Assembly (NCBI GenBank): GCA_003175985.1
Contig: PSRJ01000205.1
Coordinates: 1-46,973, forward strand
Direction: 5' to 3'
Source: Terriglobia bacterium
GTDB lineage: Bacteria > Acidobacteriota > Terriglobia > Bryobacterales > Bryobacteraceae
Length of the DNA: 46,973 nt
Each line of letters opens with the position of its first letter. Position 1 is the stretch's first letter. Made by a program: the position numbers and the translations under genes. The notes beneath the pieces were generated by a model, which saw only the letters and a program-made list of their open reading frames with translations, was not told where the DNA came from and ran no database searches. This document shows, piece after piece, positions 6,679 to 15,300 of the stretch.

Positions 6679-9600
6679 GTGAAACATATGAGTTTCCGAT
6701 TGTTGGCAGGCCTGCTGGCTTGCGCCGCCGTCTGGGGGCAGGCCGTTTCCACGTCGCAGATTTCGGGTACGGTCGAAGATGCGACCGGCGCCGCCGTCGA
6801 AGCGGCCGAGGTGAAAGTAACGCAGACCGACACCGGACTGGTGCGGTCGGTTTCCACCGGAGTGGATGGCTCTTACATTCTGCCCAACCTTCCTGTTGGC
6901 CCATATCACCTGCAAGTCACCAAAGCCGGCTTCAACGCCTACGTGCAGACTGGAATCGTGCTTCAGGTGAACACCAATCCCGTGATCAACGCCACCCTCA
7001 AGGTTGGGTCTGTTACCGAACAGGTGGTCGTGGATGCCAGCGTGGCCATGGTGGAAACCCATAGCAACGGCGTAGGCCAGGTAATCGATCAGCAGCGGGT
7101 GGTCGATTTGCCCCTCAACGGACGCCAGGCTACCGAGCTGATTTTCCTCTCCGGCGCCGCCACCACGGCTCCCGCAGGCGACCTCAACACCAATAAGAAC
7201 TACCCGACCGTCACGATCTCGGTTGCCGGGGGTCTTCCCAACGGAATGACCTACGTAATGGATGGCGGCACGCATAACGACCCCTTCAATAACCTGAACC
7301 TGCCGATCCCATTCCCCGATGCTTTGCAGGAATTCAAAGTAGAGACCAGCGCCGTTCCGGCGCGCTACGGGCAGCATGCCTCGGCCGCGGTCAACGCCGT
7401 TACCAAGAGCGGCAGCAACCAGTTTCACGGCAGCGTCTTCGAGTTCGTCCGCAACTACCAGTTCAACGCGCGAAACTTCTTCGCCCCCGCGCGCGACTCT
7501 CTCAAGCGCAACCAGTTCGGCGGCGTGGCCGGCGGCCGCATCATTCCCAACAAGCTGTTCTTCTTCGCCGGCTACCAGGGGACCATCGTCCGCTCGAACC
7601 CCCCGACCACCATCACCTTCGTCCCCAACCAGGCGATGCGCAGCGGCGATTTCACCACCTTCACTTCCGCCGCCTGCCAGGGCCGCCAGGTGAATCTCAG
7701 CGCGCCGTTTGTGAACAACCAGGTTTCGCCCGCGCTGTTCAACCAGCAGGCGCTCAATTTCTTGAAGTATGTGCCGACCACTTCCGATCCCTGCGGCCGG
7801 GCGCAGTACGGAATCCTGAATAACAATCGCGAGCACCAGATCATCGGTAAAATCGACTACCAGTTCGCGCAGAATCATACCTTCTATGGCAGGTACTTCA
7901 TCGGGAACTACAAGAACCCGGTCGAATGGGACGGCCAGAACGTTCTGCTTGCGAATAAGACCGGCGTCGCCAACCAGGCGCAATCCGTGGTCCTGGGCGA
8001 CAATTATGTCTTTAGTCCCAACACGATCAGCGCGCTCCATGTAACCGTGAATCGCACGCGCAACAACCGCGTGCTGGTTCCTTATTTTTCTCCCACTGAC
8101 CTGGGCGTGCAGGTCTTCAGCCTCGCGCCGAAATTCATGGGCATCAGTGTGACCGGCGGCCTCACGCTCGGCGCCGGCGGCACCAACCCCGGGTATTTCA
8201 ATTCCCTCTCTTACCAGGTTGCTTACGATATGGACCTGATCCGCGGAGCCCACCAGATCTCTTTCGGCGTGAACTGGATTTACTCCATCATGAACACGCT
8301 GAACAACCGCCCCACCAATGGCCAATTCACTTTTAACGGCCAGACCTATGGATTGGGCTACGCCGACTTCATGCTGGGCGCCCTGGATTCCTTTGTCCAG
8401 GGGAATCCCGTTTACGATAACGACAAGTCGAATTACATCGGCTTGTATGTGCAGGACTCCTGGAAACTCAGCCGCAAGCTCAGCTTCAATTACGGCGTGC
8501 GCTGGGAACCTTTTCTTCCCGAGCACAACAGCAACGGCTTCGTAGAGAACTTCGATGTGGGACGTTTCCTGGCGGGACAGCGGAGCGGCGTATATAAAAA
8601 CGCTCCGGCGGGGTTGATCTTTCCGGGCGATCCCGGGTATCCCGGCCAGTCGAACGTTTTCGGCCGAACGGCGCAATTCGCCCCGCGGGTCGGTTTGGTT
8701 TGGGATCCCAACGGCGATGGACGCATGACGATTCGCGCTTCGTACGGCGTGTTCTTTGACACGCCGCAACTGTTCTTCTTCACGCGCGTGGCCAACAATC
8801 CGCCGTGGGGCGCGCAGATCAGCCTTACCAGTCCCAAGGGCGGCCTCACCAATCCCTACGCGGACTATCCGGGCGGCAATCCGTTCCCGGCCCTCAACGC
8901 GGTCTCGAAGGATATGGCGTTTCCGGCGGCCGGCGTTTACGTGAATGCTCCGGTCCACATGCACCCTGGCAACCTGCAGCAGTGGAACCTGAGTATCCAG
9001 CGCCAGGTGGGAGAATGGCTGCTTTCGGGAAGCTATTTGGGTAACAAGACGACGCACCTGTGGACCTCCGCCGAGCTGGATCCGGCTGTCTACGGGCCGG
9101 GCGCCACCACCGGTAATACCAATCAGCGGCGCGTTCTCTACCGCTTGAATCCGGCGCAGGGGCAATTCTATTCGACGATCGGGCAACTGGACGATGGAGG
9201 CAATGGCGGCTATGAAGGGCTGTTGCTTTCCGCGCAGCGGCGCTTGAGCCGCAATTTCTCCGTGCTCTCGAATTGGACCTGGTCGCACTGCATTAGCGAC
9301 GCCGAGACCACCGAACTAACGGGGCCCAGCTATGTCGATCCGGCCAATCGAGCGCTCGATCGTTCGAACTGCTCCTCAGACCGGCGGCACATCGTCAACT
9401 TCTCGGTCGTAGCAAGAACTCCCCGGTTTTCGAATCACGCGGCGCAACTTCTCGCCGGAGGCTGGCAGCTCTCGAACATCCTGCGCTGGCAGACCGGCAA
9501 TTTTGCCACGGTCACCACGGGCGTGGACAACGCGTTGACGGGGATCGGCAATCAGCGGCCGCTCCAGGTGCTCCCCGACGTGCTCTGGCCGAATGCTACA

Positions 9601-9894
9601 GTAGACCATTACTTGAACCGGAATGCTTTTGCTTCGCCCTCGACCGGCACGCTCAGCACAATGGCGCCTCTGCTGATCCCGAATCCCGGCACGCTGCAAA
9701 TCGACATGAGCCTGCAGCGGGTCTTTCGCATTCGCGAGGGCCAGACGCTGCAGTTCCGTGGCGAGGTCTTCAATTTGCCGAACCATCTCAATCCCAACGC
9801 CCCTACGCTCGGTTTGAACAGCACTACCTTCGGCACGATCACCACGGCGGGCGATCCGCGTATCATGCAATTCGCGTTGAAATACCTGTTCTGA
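6679..9894 (+). CDS. TonB-dependent receptor with N-terminal carboxypeptidase-regulatory-like domain (receptor 1)
   Basis: The product is about 1071 aa. A Sec signal (to about residue 20) is followed by a carboxypeptidase-regulatory-like beta-sandwich (SGTVEDATGAAVEAAEVKV... to about residue 110), a plug region with LPLNGR at 144-149, and a long barrel rich in aromatic/Asn strands. It ends FALKYLF, the C-terminal phenylalanine expected for BAM-assembled outer-membrane barrels. This architecture is that of the Oar-like receptors expanded in Acidobacteriota; the ligand is unknown. The GTG at 6679 has AGGGG six bases upstream; an ATG at 6688 (VKH|MSFRL) is the alternative. The PQQ dehydrogenase gene starts one base after its stop, so the two are surely co-transcribed, and the receptor may import or anchor the substrate of that enzyme (inference). 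Confidence 0.88.
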   Translation: MKHMSFRLLAGLLACAAVWGQAVSTSQISGTVEDATGAAVEAAEVKVTQTDTGLVRSVSTGVDGSYILPNLPVGPYHLQVTKAGFNAYVQTGIVLQVNTNPVINATLKVGSVTEQVVVDASVAMVETHSNGVGQVIDQQRVVDLPLNGRQATELIFLSGAATTAPAGDLNTNKNYPTVTISVAGGLPNGMTYVMDGGTHNDPFNNLNLPIPFPDALQEFKVETSAVPARYGQHASAAVNAVTKSGSNQFHGSVFEFVRNYQFNARNFFAPARDSLKRNQFGGVAGGRIIPNKLFFFAGYQGTIVRSNPPTTITFVPNQAMRSGDFTTFTSAACQGRQVNLSAPFVNNQVSPALFNQQALNFLKYVPTTSDPCGRAQYGILNNNREHQIIGKIDYQFAQNHTFYGRYFIGNYKNPVEWDGQNVLLANKTGVANQAQSVVLGDNYVFSPNTISALHVTVNRTRNNRVLVPYFSPTDLGVQVFSLAPKFMGISVTGGLTLGAGGTNPGYFNSLSYQVAYDMDLIRGAHQISFGVNWIYSIMNTLNNRPTNGQFTFNGQTYGLGYADFMLGALDSFVQGNPVYDNDKSNYIGLYVQDSWKLSRKLSFNYGVRWEPFLPEHNSNGFVENFDVGRFLAGQRSGVYKNAPAGLIFPGDPGYPGQSNVFGRTAQFAPRVGLVWDPNGDGRMTIRASYGVFFDTPQLFFFTRVANNPPWGAQISLTSPKGGLTNPYADYPGGNPFPALNAVSKDMAFPAAGVYVNAPVHMHPGNLQQWNLSIQRQVGEWLLSGSYLGNKTTHLWTSAELDPAVYGPGATTGNTNQRRVLYRLNPAQGQFYSTIGQLDDGGNGGYEGLLLSAQRRLSRNFSVLSNWTWSHCISDAETTELTGPSYVDPANRALDRSNCSSDRRHIVNFSVVARTPRFSNHAAQLLAGGWQLSNILRWQTGNFATVTTGVDNALTGIGNQRPLQVLPDVLWPNATVDHYLNRNAFASPSTGTLSTMAPLLIPNPGTLQIDMSLQRVFRIREGQTLQFRGEVFNLPNHLNPNAPTLGLNSTTFGTITTAGDPRIMQFALKYLF

Positions 9895-9895
9895 T

Positions 9896-11746
9896 ATGCG
9901 CTTTTCTGTTTTGTTATGCGGAGCCGCCATTTCGATGGCGGCTTTCGCGCAGACCGACTGGCCTACCTATGGGCGGGACTTGGCCGGCACGCGCTATTCT
10001 CCGTTGAAGCAGATCAACACGCGTAATGTAACCAGGCTCGCGAAGGCCTGGACCTATCACATGAGCGGCATCGGCGGAGCACCGCCAGCCGCGCGGGTCT
10101 GGGAAGCTTCCCCGCTCGTGGTCGGGGGCGTCATGTACCTCACCGCCGCCAACGGCCGCGTCGTGGCGCTGGAACCCGAAACCGGCAAGGAGTTGTGGGT
10201 CTACCAGGTGAGTGATGGACTGCCGGCCGAGCGCGGCCTGGAATATTGGCCCGGCGACGCTCAATCTTCGGCGCAGCTCTTCTTCGGCACTTCGACCGGA
10301 AAACTGATCGCTCTCAATGCCAAGACCGGCAGACTGGCGCCGGGTTTCGGCAACGAAGGCATCGTCGATATGAAGCCCGGAGCACTGAATGGCCTTACGA
10401 ACTCCATGTTCGGACTTTCCTCCCCTCCGGTTGTTTACAAGAATCTGGTGATCACGGGGGCGCATGTGCAGGAGTCGCCGAGCATCGGGTCGGCCGGCGA
10501 CACGCGCGCCTGGGATGTACACACCGGCAAACTGGTCTGGACCTTTCATTCCGTCCCGCGGCCGGGCGAGGCTGGCAGCGAGACCTGGGAAGGCGATAGC
10601 TGGAAGAACCGTTCGGGCACCAATGTGTGGGGCTTCTTCACCCTAGACGCCGAGCGCGGCATCCTTTATATGCCGTTCGGCGAGCCCACAACGGATTATT
10701 GGGGCGGCGACCGTAAAGGCGCCAATCTCTATGGCACTTCTCTGGTAGCGGTGGACGCACTGACCGGCAGTCTCAAGTGGTATTTTCAAGCCGTCCACCA
10801 CGACACGTGGGATTATGACTTGGCCGCGCCGCCGGTTCTTCTTGAGATCACTCGGAACGGCAGGAAGATACCGGCCGTGGCCCAGCTCACCAAGATGGGC
10901 CTGCTGTTCTTTTTCAATCGGGTGACGGGCGAACCGATCTATGGAATCGAAGAAAGGCCCGTCCCCGTTTCCGATGCGCTTGCCGGCGACACACCGTGGC
11001 CGACACAGCCCTTTCCGCTGAAACCGCCGCCGCTGGCGCGCAACAGTTTTCAGCGGAGCGAACTTGCCACTGTGACACCCGAGCTGGAAGAATTTTGCCG
11101 CGAGCTGTTCGATAGCGTTCCGGGCGGATTGCATAGCGGCGGCCCGTATACGCACTATTCCACGGAGCCGAGTGTCATCTTCCCGAGTTCGATCGGCGGC
11201 GGCAATTGGAACCCTCCTTCCTACGATCCCGCGCTCGGCTACCTGTTTGTGAACACGATGGATTTCGGCAGTCTGAACACGATGGCGAAAAGCAGCGACG
11301 GCACACGGTATAACCGGCTCGGTTATCGTGGCATCAACCGGTTCTGGGAGCCATCGAACAACCTCCCATGCAACCAGCCGCCCTGGGGGCGCTTGTTCGC
11401 CATCAATGTGAACACCGGAGACATTGCCTGGCAAGTGCCGCTCGGGATTACCGAGAGCTTCCCGGAAGGAAAGCAGAGAACGGGCCGGCCCAACATGGGC
11501 GGCTCGCTGGCTACAGCCGGCGGTCTTGTATTCATCGGCGCCACCGACGACAGCCGCTTCCGCGCGTTCGAATCGAAAACCGGCAAAGAGCTTTGGGTGA
11601 CCAGGATCGACGCCGGCGCGCACTCGGCCCCGATCACCTACCAAAGCAAAGACGGCAAGCAGTACGTGCTGGTCACCGCCACCGGCGGCGGATTTCTCGG
11701 GGACAAGAGCAATGCCGATTCGGTGATCGCTTTCGCGCTGCAGTAA
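9896..11746 (+). CDS. PQQ-dependent dehydrogenase (glucose/quinate-type quinoprotein), periplasmic
   Basis: The 616-aa protein has a Sec signal (MRFSVLLCGAAISMAAFAQ) and an eight-bladed quinoprotein propeller. It starts with DWPTYGRDLAGTRYSPLKQI and repeats GRVVALEPETGKELWVYQ, GKLIALNAKTGRLAPGF, TGKLVWTF, ALTGSLKWYFQ and TGKELWVTRI, the W-motifs of PQQ propellers. HHDTWDYD at 301-308 corresponds to the HHDLWD-like active-site block of membrane glucose dehydrogenase, whose Asp is catalytic; the C-terminal MGGSLATAGGLVFIGATDD also fits. The five-helix membrane anchor of Gcd is absent, so the enzyme should be soluble and need a cytochrome or quinone acceptor. The next gene encodes an exported c-type haem protein. 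The substrate (sugar or alcohol) is unknown. The ATG follows the receptor's TGA after a single base. Confidence 0.9.
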   Translation: MRFSVLLCGAAISMAAFAQTDWPTYGRDLAGTRYSPLKQINTRNVTRLAKAWTYHMSGIGGAPPAARVWEASPLVVGGVMYLTAANGRVVALEPETGKELWVYQVSDGLPAERGLEYWPGDAQSSAQLFFGTSTGKLIALNAKTGRLAPGFGNEGIVDMKPGALNGLTNSMFGLSSPPVVYKNLVITGAHVQESPSIGSAGDTRAWDVHTGKLVWTFHSVPRPGEAGSETWEGDSWKNRSGTNVWGFFTLDAERGILYMPFGEPTTDYWGGDRKGANLYGTSLVAVDALTGSLKWYFQAVHHDTWDYDLAAPPVLLEITRNGRKIPAVAQLTKMGLLFFFNRVTGEPIYGIEERPVPVSDALAGDTPWPTQPFPLKPPPLARNSFQRSELATVTPELEEFCRELFDSVPGGLHSGGPYTHYSTEPSVIFPSSIGGGNWNPPSYDPALGYLFVNTMDFGSLNTMAKSSDGTRYNRLGYRGINRFWEPSNNLPCNQPPWGRLFAINVNTGDIAWQVPLGITESFPEGKQRTGRPNMGGSLATAGGLVFIGATDDSRFRAFESKTGKELWVTRIDAGAHSAPITYQSKDGKQYVLVTATGGGFLGDKSNADSVIAFALQ

Positions 11747-11899
11747 CGCGCCATTGCGCGGAGGCCGTTCCTTCGTGCAACTCTGCCTCGGCGGCGAAAC
11801 TTTTCGGAAACGCCGGTGTCTAAGTCCCACGTGCTCGAGGTTCGCGACGGCGCCAACCGCCTCAGTTTTCGGGTACACTGCGGTAACAGGAGGGGGACC

Positions 11900-13297
11900 A
11901 TGCGCTTCCAACTCGCGGTGGCAGCACTGCTGGCGGGCGGCCTGCTGCAGGCGGCCGACGTAGCGGCCTCAAGCCAAACTACCTTCAGCAGAGACGTCCT
12001 TCCGGTGTTACAGAAGAACTGCCAGGGCTGTCACCGGCCGGGCCAGATCGCTCCAATGTCGTTCCTGTCTTACAAAGACGCGCGCCCGTGGGCCAAGGCG
12101 ATGAAGACGGCGGTGTTGAGCCGGAAGATGCCGCCGTGGTCCGCTGACTCGCGTTACGGTCCGTATCTGAACGACCGCTCGCTGAAGCAGCCGGAAATCG
12201 ACGCCATCGTGCGTTGGGCCGACGGCGGAGCGCCGGAGGGCGATCTGAAGGACGCGCCGCCCGCGGTCTCCTTCCCGGAGGGCTGGCTGATCCAGCCAGA
12301 CGTGATCGTTGAAGGACCCGTGACCGATGTTCCGGCGAGCCCGAAAAACAACGTCCTGGAATGGATTACCGTGATCATGCCCACAGGGTTCACCAAGGAC
12401 ACCTGGGTGACCTCCGTGCAGATCAAGCCGGAGCACGCGGCCATTGCCCATCACATCTGTATCGGTTACGTGCCGCATCAGCCGAACGTCAAATACGGGC
12501 TCGGCGTTTGGGCCGATCTGCCGCGCGACGCGGAAGGAGCGGCCATGCCGGAAAAGGGTCCGACGTTCGTCGGCCGGGGGCAGGGGCGGGCTGCGGAGAA
12601 TCCGGACGCAGCGGCGATTTTCGCCGAGAGCGGTATCTCCGGCGGGAGCGCGCAGGATTGCTACCTGCCCGGCAATGTCGCTGCCGATTACCGGCCCCTC
12701 AACGCAGCCAAGCTCATTCCCGCCGGGTACGACATCGTTTTCAATGTCCACTACACGCCGAACGGCACGGCTGCTACCGACCACGTGAAGGTCGGGTTTA
12801 CGGTGGCCAAAGAGCCGCCGCGCCGCCGGTACGTTTCGCTGCTGATTTCGGCACCCACGGATTCCAAAACGTTTGCCATTCCGCCGAACGATCCGAACTG
12901 GCAGAGCCCCCACGCCGAGGCGACTTTCCGCGAGGATGTCGAGCTCGTTTACATGATGCCCCATATGCACGTTCGCGGGAAGGATACGACCTGGACCCTG
13001 GAGTATCCCGACGGGCGAAAGCAGGTGGTGCTCGACGTGCCCCATTACGACTTCAACTGGCAAATGGGTTATGACACGTCGATTCGGGTGCCGAAGGGGA
13101 CTCGCCTGCGCGTCGACGCGCACTACGACAATTCGCTGAACAACAAGTTCAATCCCAACCCGAGCCGAACTGTGTACTATGGCCAAATGACATGGGAGGA
13201 GATGATGTCCCCGTTTTTCGGGGTTGTGGTGGACCCTGGAGCGGACGTTCACAAGCTGATCGATTCCCCGGTGGCCTTCGTCTCCGGCGGCGCATAA
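11900..13297 (+). CDS. Exported c-type cytochrome fused to a PHM/DBM-like type II copper monooxygenase domain
   Basis: The 465-aa product has a Sec signal (MRFQLAVAALLAGGLLQAA) and then a c-type haem site, CQGCH at 41-45, inside FSRDVLPVLQKNCQGCHRPG. From about residue 150 the protein resembles the ascorbate-dependent copper monooxygenases (PHM/DBM). It has His184-His185 in AIAHHICIGY, His284 in FNVHYTPNG, the His-x-His pair 355/357 in MMPHMHVRGKD, and Met435 in MTWEEMM. Together these are the pattern of the CuH (three His) and CuM (two His, one Met) sites. The reaction is unknown; a hydroxylase fed by its own haem is an inference. The ATG at 11900 has a strong AGGAGGGGG ribosome site. It follows the PQQ dehydrogenase after 153 bp on the same strand. 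Its last 49 bp overlap the end of the convergent membrane-protein gene. Confidence 0.8.
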   Translation: MRFQLAVAALLAGGLLQAADVAASSQTTFSRDVLPVLQKNCQGCHRPGQIAPMSFLSYKDARPWAKAMKTAVLSRKMPPWSADSRYGPYLNDRSLKQPEIDAIVRWADGGAPEGDLKDAPPAVSFPEGWLIQPDVIVEGPVTDVPASPKNNVLEWITVIMPTGFTKDTWVTSVQIKPEHAAIAHHICIGYVPHQPNVKYGLGVWADLPRDAEGAAMPEKGPTFVGRGQGRAAENPDAAAIFAESGISGGSAQDCYLPGNVAADYRPLNAAKLIPAGYDIVFNVHYTPNGTAATDHVKVGFTVAKEPPRRRYVSLLISAPTDSKTFAIPPNDPNWQSPHAEATFREDVELVYMMPHMHVRGKDTTWTLEYPDGRKQVVLDVPHYDFNWQMGYDTSIRVPKGTRLRVDAHYDNSLNNKFNPNPSRTVYYGQMTWEEMMSPFFGVVVDPGADVHKLIDSPVAFVSGGA

Positions 13298-15300
13298 CGG
13301 CGGCGACCGGCAGCGCCCTTTCGGCAACGCCACAGAATCGGAACCATGCCAAACGCCCCAACCCACGCCACTGCGCTCAGCAGCGCGAAGACTCGCTGCT
13401 CGCCCGTTCCGGCGTAATGCAGTTCGATGTGCGATGCGGGCGCAGCGTCGGCATGCAGCACTAGAAACCCCAGCCGGTCTGCCGCGGTCTCGATTCTTCG
13501 GCCATCCTGCGTGGCGCGCCAGCCGGGGTCGTAGTTGATCCGTAGGGCAACCAGGCGGTCTGGTGGCACATCGCCATCCAACACCAGATAGCCGGCGTCC
13601 TTCCACTCGGTGCGAAGCAGCGGACGGCTGGAATGCTCCATCGCCCCGAGATACGCGTCCAGCGCCCACGGCTGGTGCTGCACGTCTTTGCCCGGCAGTT
13701 CTTCCACCGCGAGTGATTGCGCGAGGCGCGGCGCCGGCAACCGGTAGATCGTGTCATTCTCTTCGTGATATGCCACCGGCAGCACTTCCGCCAGCCGTTC
13801 AGGACGCAAGAAATCGCGGTAATACTCGCGGGACCTGGCGCCATGGACAACGACGTATTCCACCCCCAGCGCCCGCAACTCTCGCAACGTATCCTGCGCC
13901 TCGCTACCGGCCCGCATTTCCTTGCCCGTGCGGATACGATAGGCAAGATCTACCGGCACGCGATTCCGAAGCCCCGACTCGAATCCGCCTCCCACTTGTG
14001 GGATGTCGAACCAGGAGTTGAGACGGAATCGCAAGCCGCCGGAAGCGAACACCCGTCCGGAGGGAGGATGCTCGGCGATCCATTGCGCCAAGCGGTATTC
14101 TACGGTTTGCTCGCGCGGCGCCGGCCTCCACAAATCGGCCTTTTGCGTCGTGTAGGCCCAGAGTTGTGGCAAACCCACGAGCAACGCCACTCCTGCCGCT
14201 CCGGCGGCGCATAGCCGTACCGTCTGATTCGGCTGGCGCAAAGCCAGACGCAAAGCTTCCGTCATCGCCAGAAATAGAAATAGCTCGAACTCCAGGACAT
14301 AGCGGCGCGATTCGGGAATCGTATCCACGCCGTAGACATAATAAGCGGTCACCAGCCAGCCGAAGACGAATGCGCACAACGTCACGAAACAAAAATAGAA
14401 AGAGGCGCGCAGCTTATGGCAGACAAAGGCAACCAACACCGCGCCCGCCAACACGCCTGCCAGCAAACCCTGTTGCCGCGGTCCGAACTGATAGCCGAAC
14501 GCGTCGGCGGGCCAGTTGAACGCGATGGTTTCGACGAATGACGGCGTGAGCCAGAAACACGCCAGGAAATAAGCCAATCCTGCCGCGGCGAGCACGCGCC
14601 ACACGCGAAAGTCCGACTCTGCCAGCGTGGCCAGCAGCAGCAGGATACAGGCGATTGCCAGCGCCAGAGCGGAGATCCAATTGGTCAAAGTGACAGCGGC
14701 AAGCAGCAATGCCGCCAGCAGAATCGAGGGATAGCCGCGGCTCTTGCCGGCCCGCCAAACCGCCAGCAGGGCCAATGGCAGGAGCGCCAGACCGGTGTTA
14801 TGCGGACCTTCACCATATTTCGCCAGCACCTGGATGCGCCAGGGAAGCTGGACGATTCCCCGATCCTTTTCCACGGCTGGGAACAGTCCATAGGCCGGTG
14901 AGAACAACGAATAAGCGATGGAGACAACCGCCGACCAGGTCAAACTTCGAGTGAAATACAGCGCAAAGAAGAAAACGACAACTGGTCCCAGAAAAGCGAA
15001 TATCGCGGTGATCAGGTGATAAACGTAGTCCGGTGAACTGTGCGGAAATACGCGCACCAGCAGAGCTGTCAGATATGGGAGCCCCGGCAGGTAGAGAAAC
15101 TGCGTGGGCACTCCGCAATATTGAAACGGGTTCCAACCCCACGGATTCGGATGCGCGGAAATAAAACGCGCCATGGCGGCGTACCCGCCTTCAATCGAGC
15201 CGCGAAACGGCAGTTCGCCCGGCAGTAGCAGCGGAGCGTTCAACCAGACGTTGAGCAGGAAAATCGCGCACGCGACGAGAGGCGCCGCCAACCGCTTCAC
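13249..15300 (-). CDS. Polytopic membrane protein, YfhO/PTPS-related-like (paralogue 2)
   Basis: The 683-aa protein has a first hydrophobic helix at residues 5-25, an extracytoplasmic loop with FISAHPNPWGWNPFQYCGVPTQF, then about ten more hydrophobic segments and a roughly 230-residue soluble C-terminal domain (from QKADLWRPAPREQTVEYRL). It closes with one or two helices. The layout matches large GT-C-like or YfhO-like membrane proteins that handle lipid-linked sugars; I cannot assign a donor. It is clearly paralogous to the gene just upstream: both contain KYGEGPH after a VL-A/V-K segment, a PQxGGGxExGLxN-like block and the WxxWxG-type ending. The GTG at 15300 overlaps the TGA of that gene (GTGA), so translation is coupled. 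It is the last gene of the glycan set. Confidence 0.75.
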   Translation of the reverse strand: MKRLAAPLVACAIFLLNVWLNAPLLLPGELPFRGSIEGGYAAMARFISAHPNPWGWNPFQYCGVPTQFLYLPGLPYLTALLVRVFPHSSPDYVYHLITAIFAFLGPVVVFFFALYFTRSLTWSAVVSIAYSLFSPAYGLFPAVEKDRGIVQLPWRIQVLAKYGEGPHNTGLALLPLALLAVWRAGKSRGYPSILLAALLLAAVTLTNWISALALAIACILLLLATLAESDFRVWRVLAAAGLAYFLACFWLTPSFVETIAFNWPADAFGYQFGPRQQGLLAGVLAGAVLVAFVCHKLRASFYFCFVTLCAFVFGWLVTAYYVYGVDTIPESRRYVLEFELFLFLAMTEALRLALRQPNQTVRLCAAGAAGVALLVGLPQLWAYTTQKADLWRPAPREQTVEYRLAQWIAEHPPSGRVFASGGLRFRLNSWFDIPQVGGGFESGLRNRVPVDLAYRIRTGKEMRAGSEAQDTLRELRALGVEYVVVHGARSREYYRDFLRPERLAEVLPVAYHEENDTIYRLPAPRLAQSLAVEELPGKDVQHQPWALDAYLGAMEHSSRPLLRTEWKDAGYLVLDGDVPPDRLVALRINYDPGWRATQDGRRIETAADRLGFLVLHADAAPASHIELHYAGTGEQRVFALLSAVAWVGAFGMVPILWRCRKGAAGRRRYAPPETKATGESISL

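Noticed and set aside
6640-9288. 882-codon minus-strand frame
   Set aside because: It is antisense to receptor 1, whose signal, plug and barrel are unmistakable. The antisense product is repetitive in V/G/R/H with no fold-like features, a GC codon-bias artefact.
11747-11899. Third copy of the 22 bp element (GGTACACTGCGGTAAC near 11875-11890)
   Set aside because: Only one half-site (CGGTAAC) fits; the left arm and spacing differ, and it abuts the ribosome site.
12008-13669. 553-codon minus-strand frame crossing the haem/copper gene end
   Set aside because: It is antisense to the CxxCH and copper-ligand regions and continues out of frame into the membrane-protein gene; its composition is that of a shadow.
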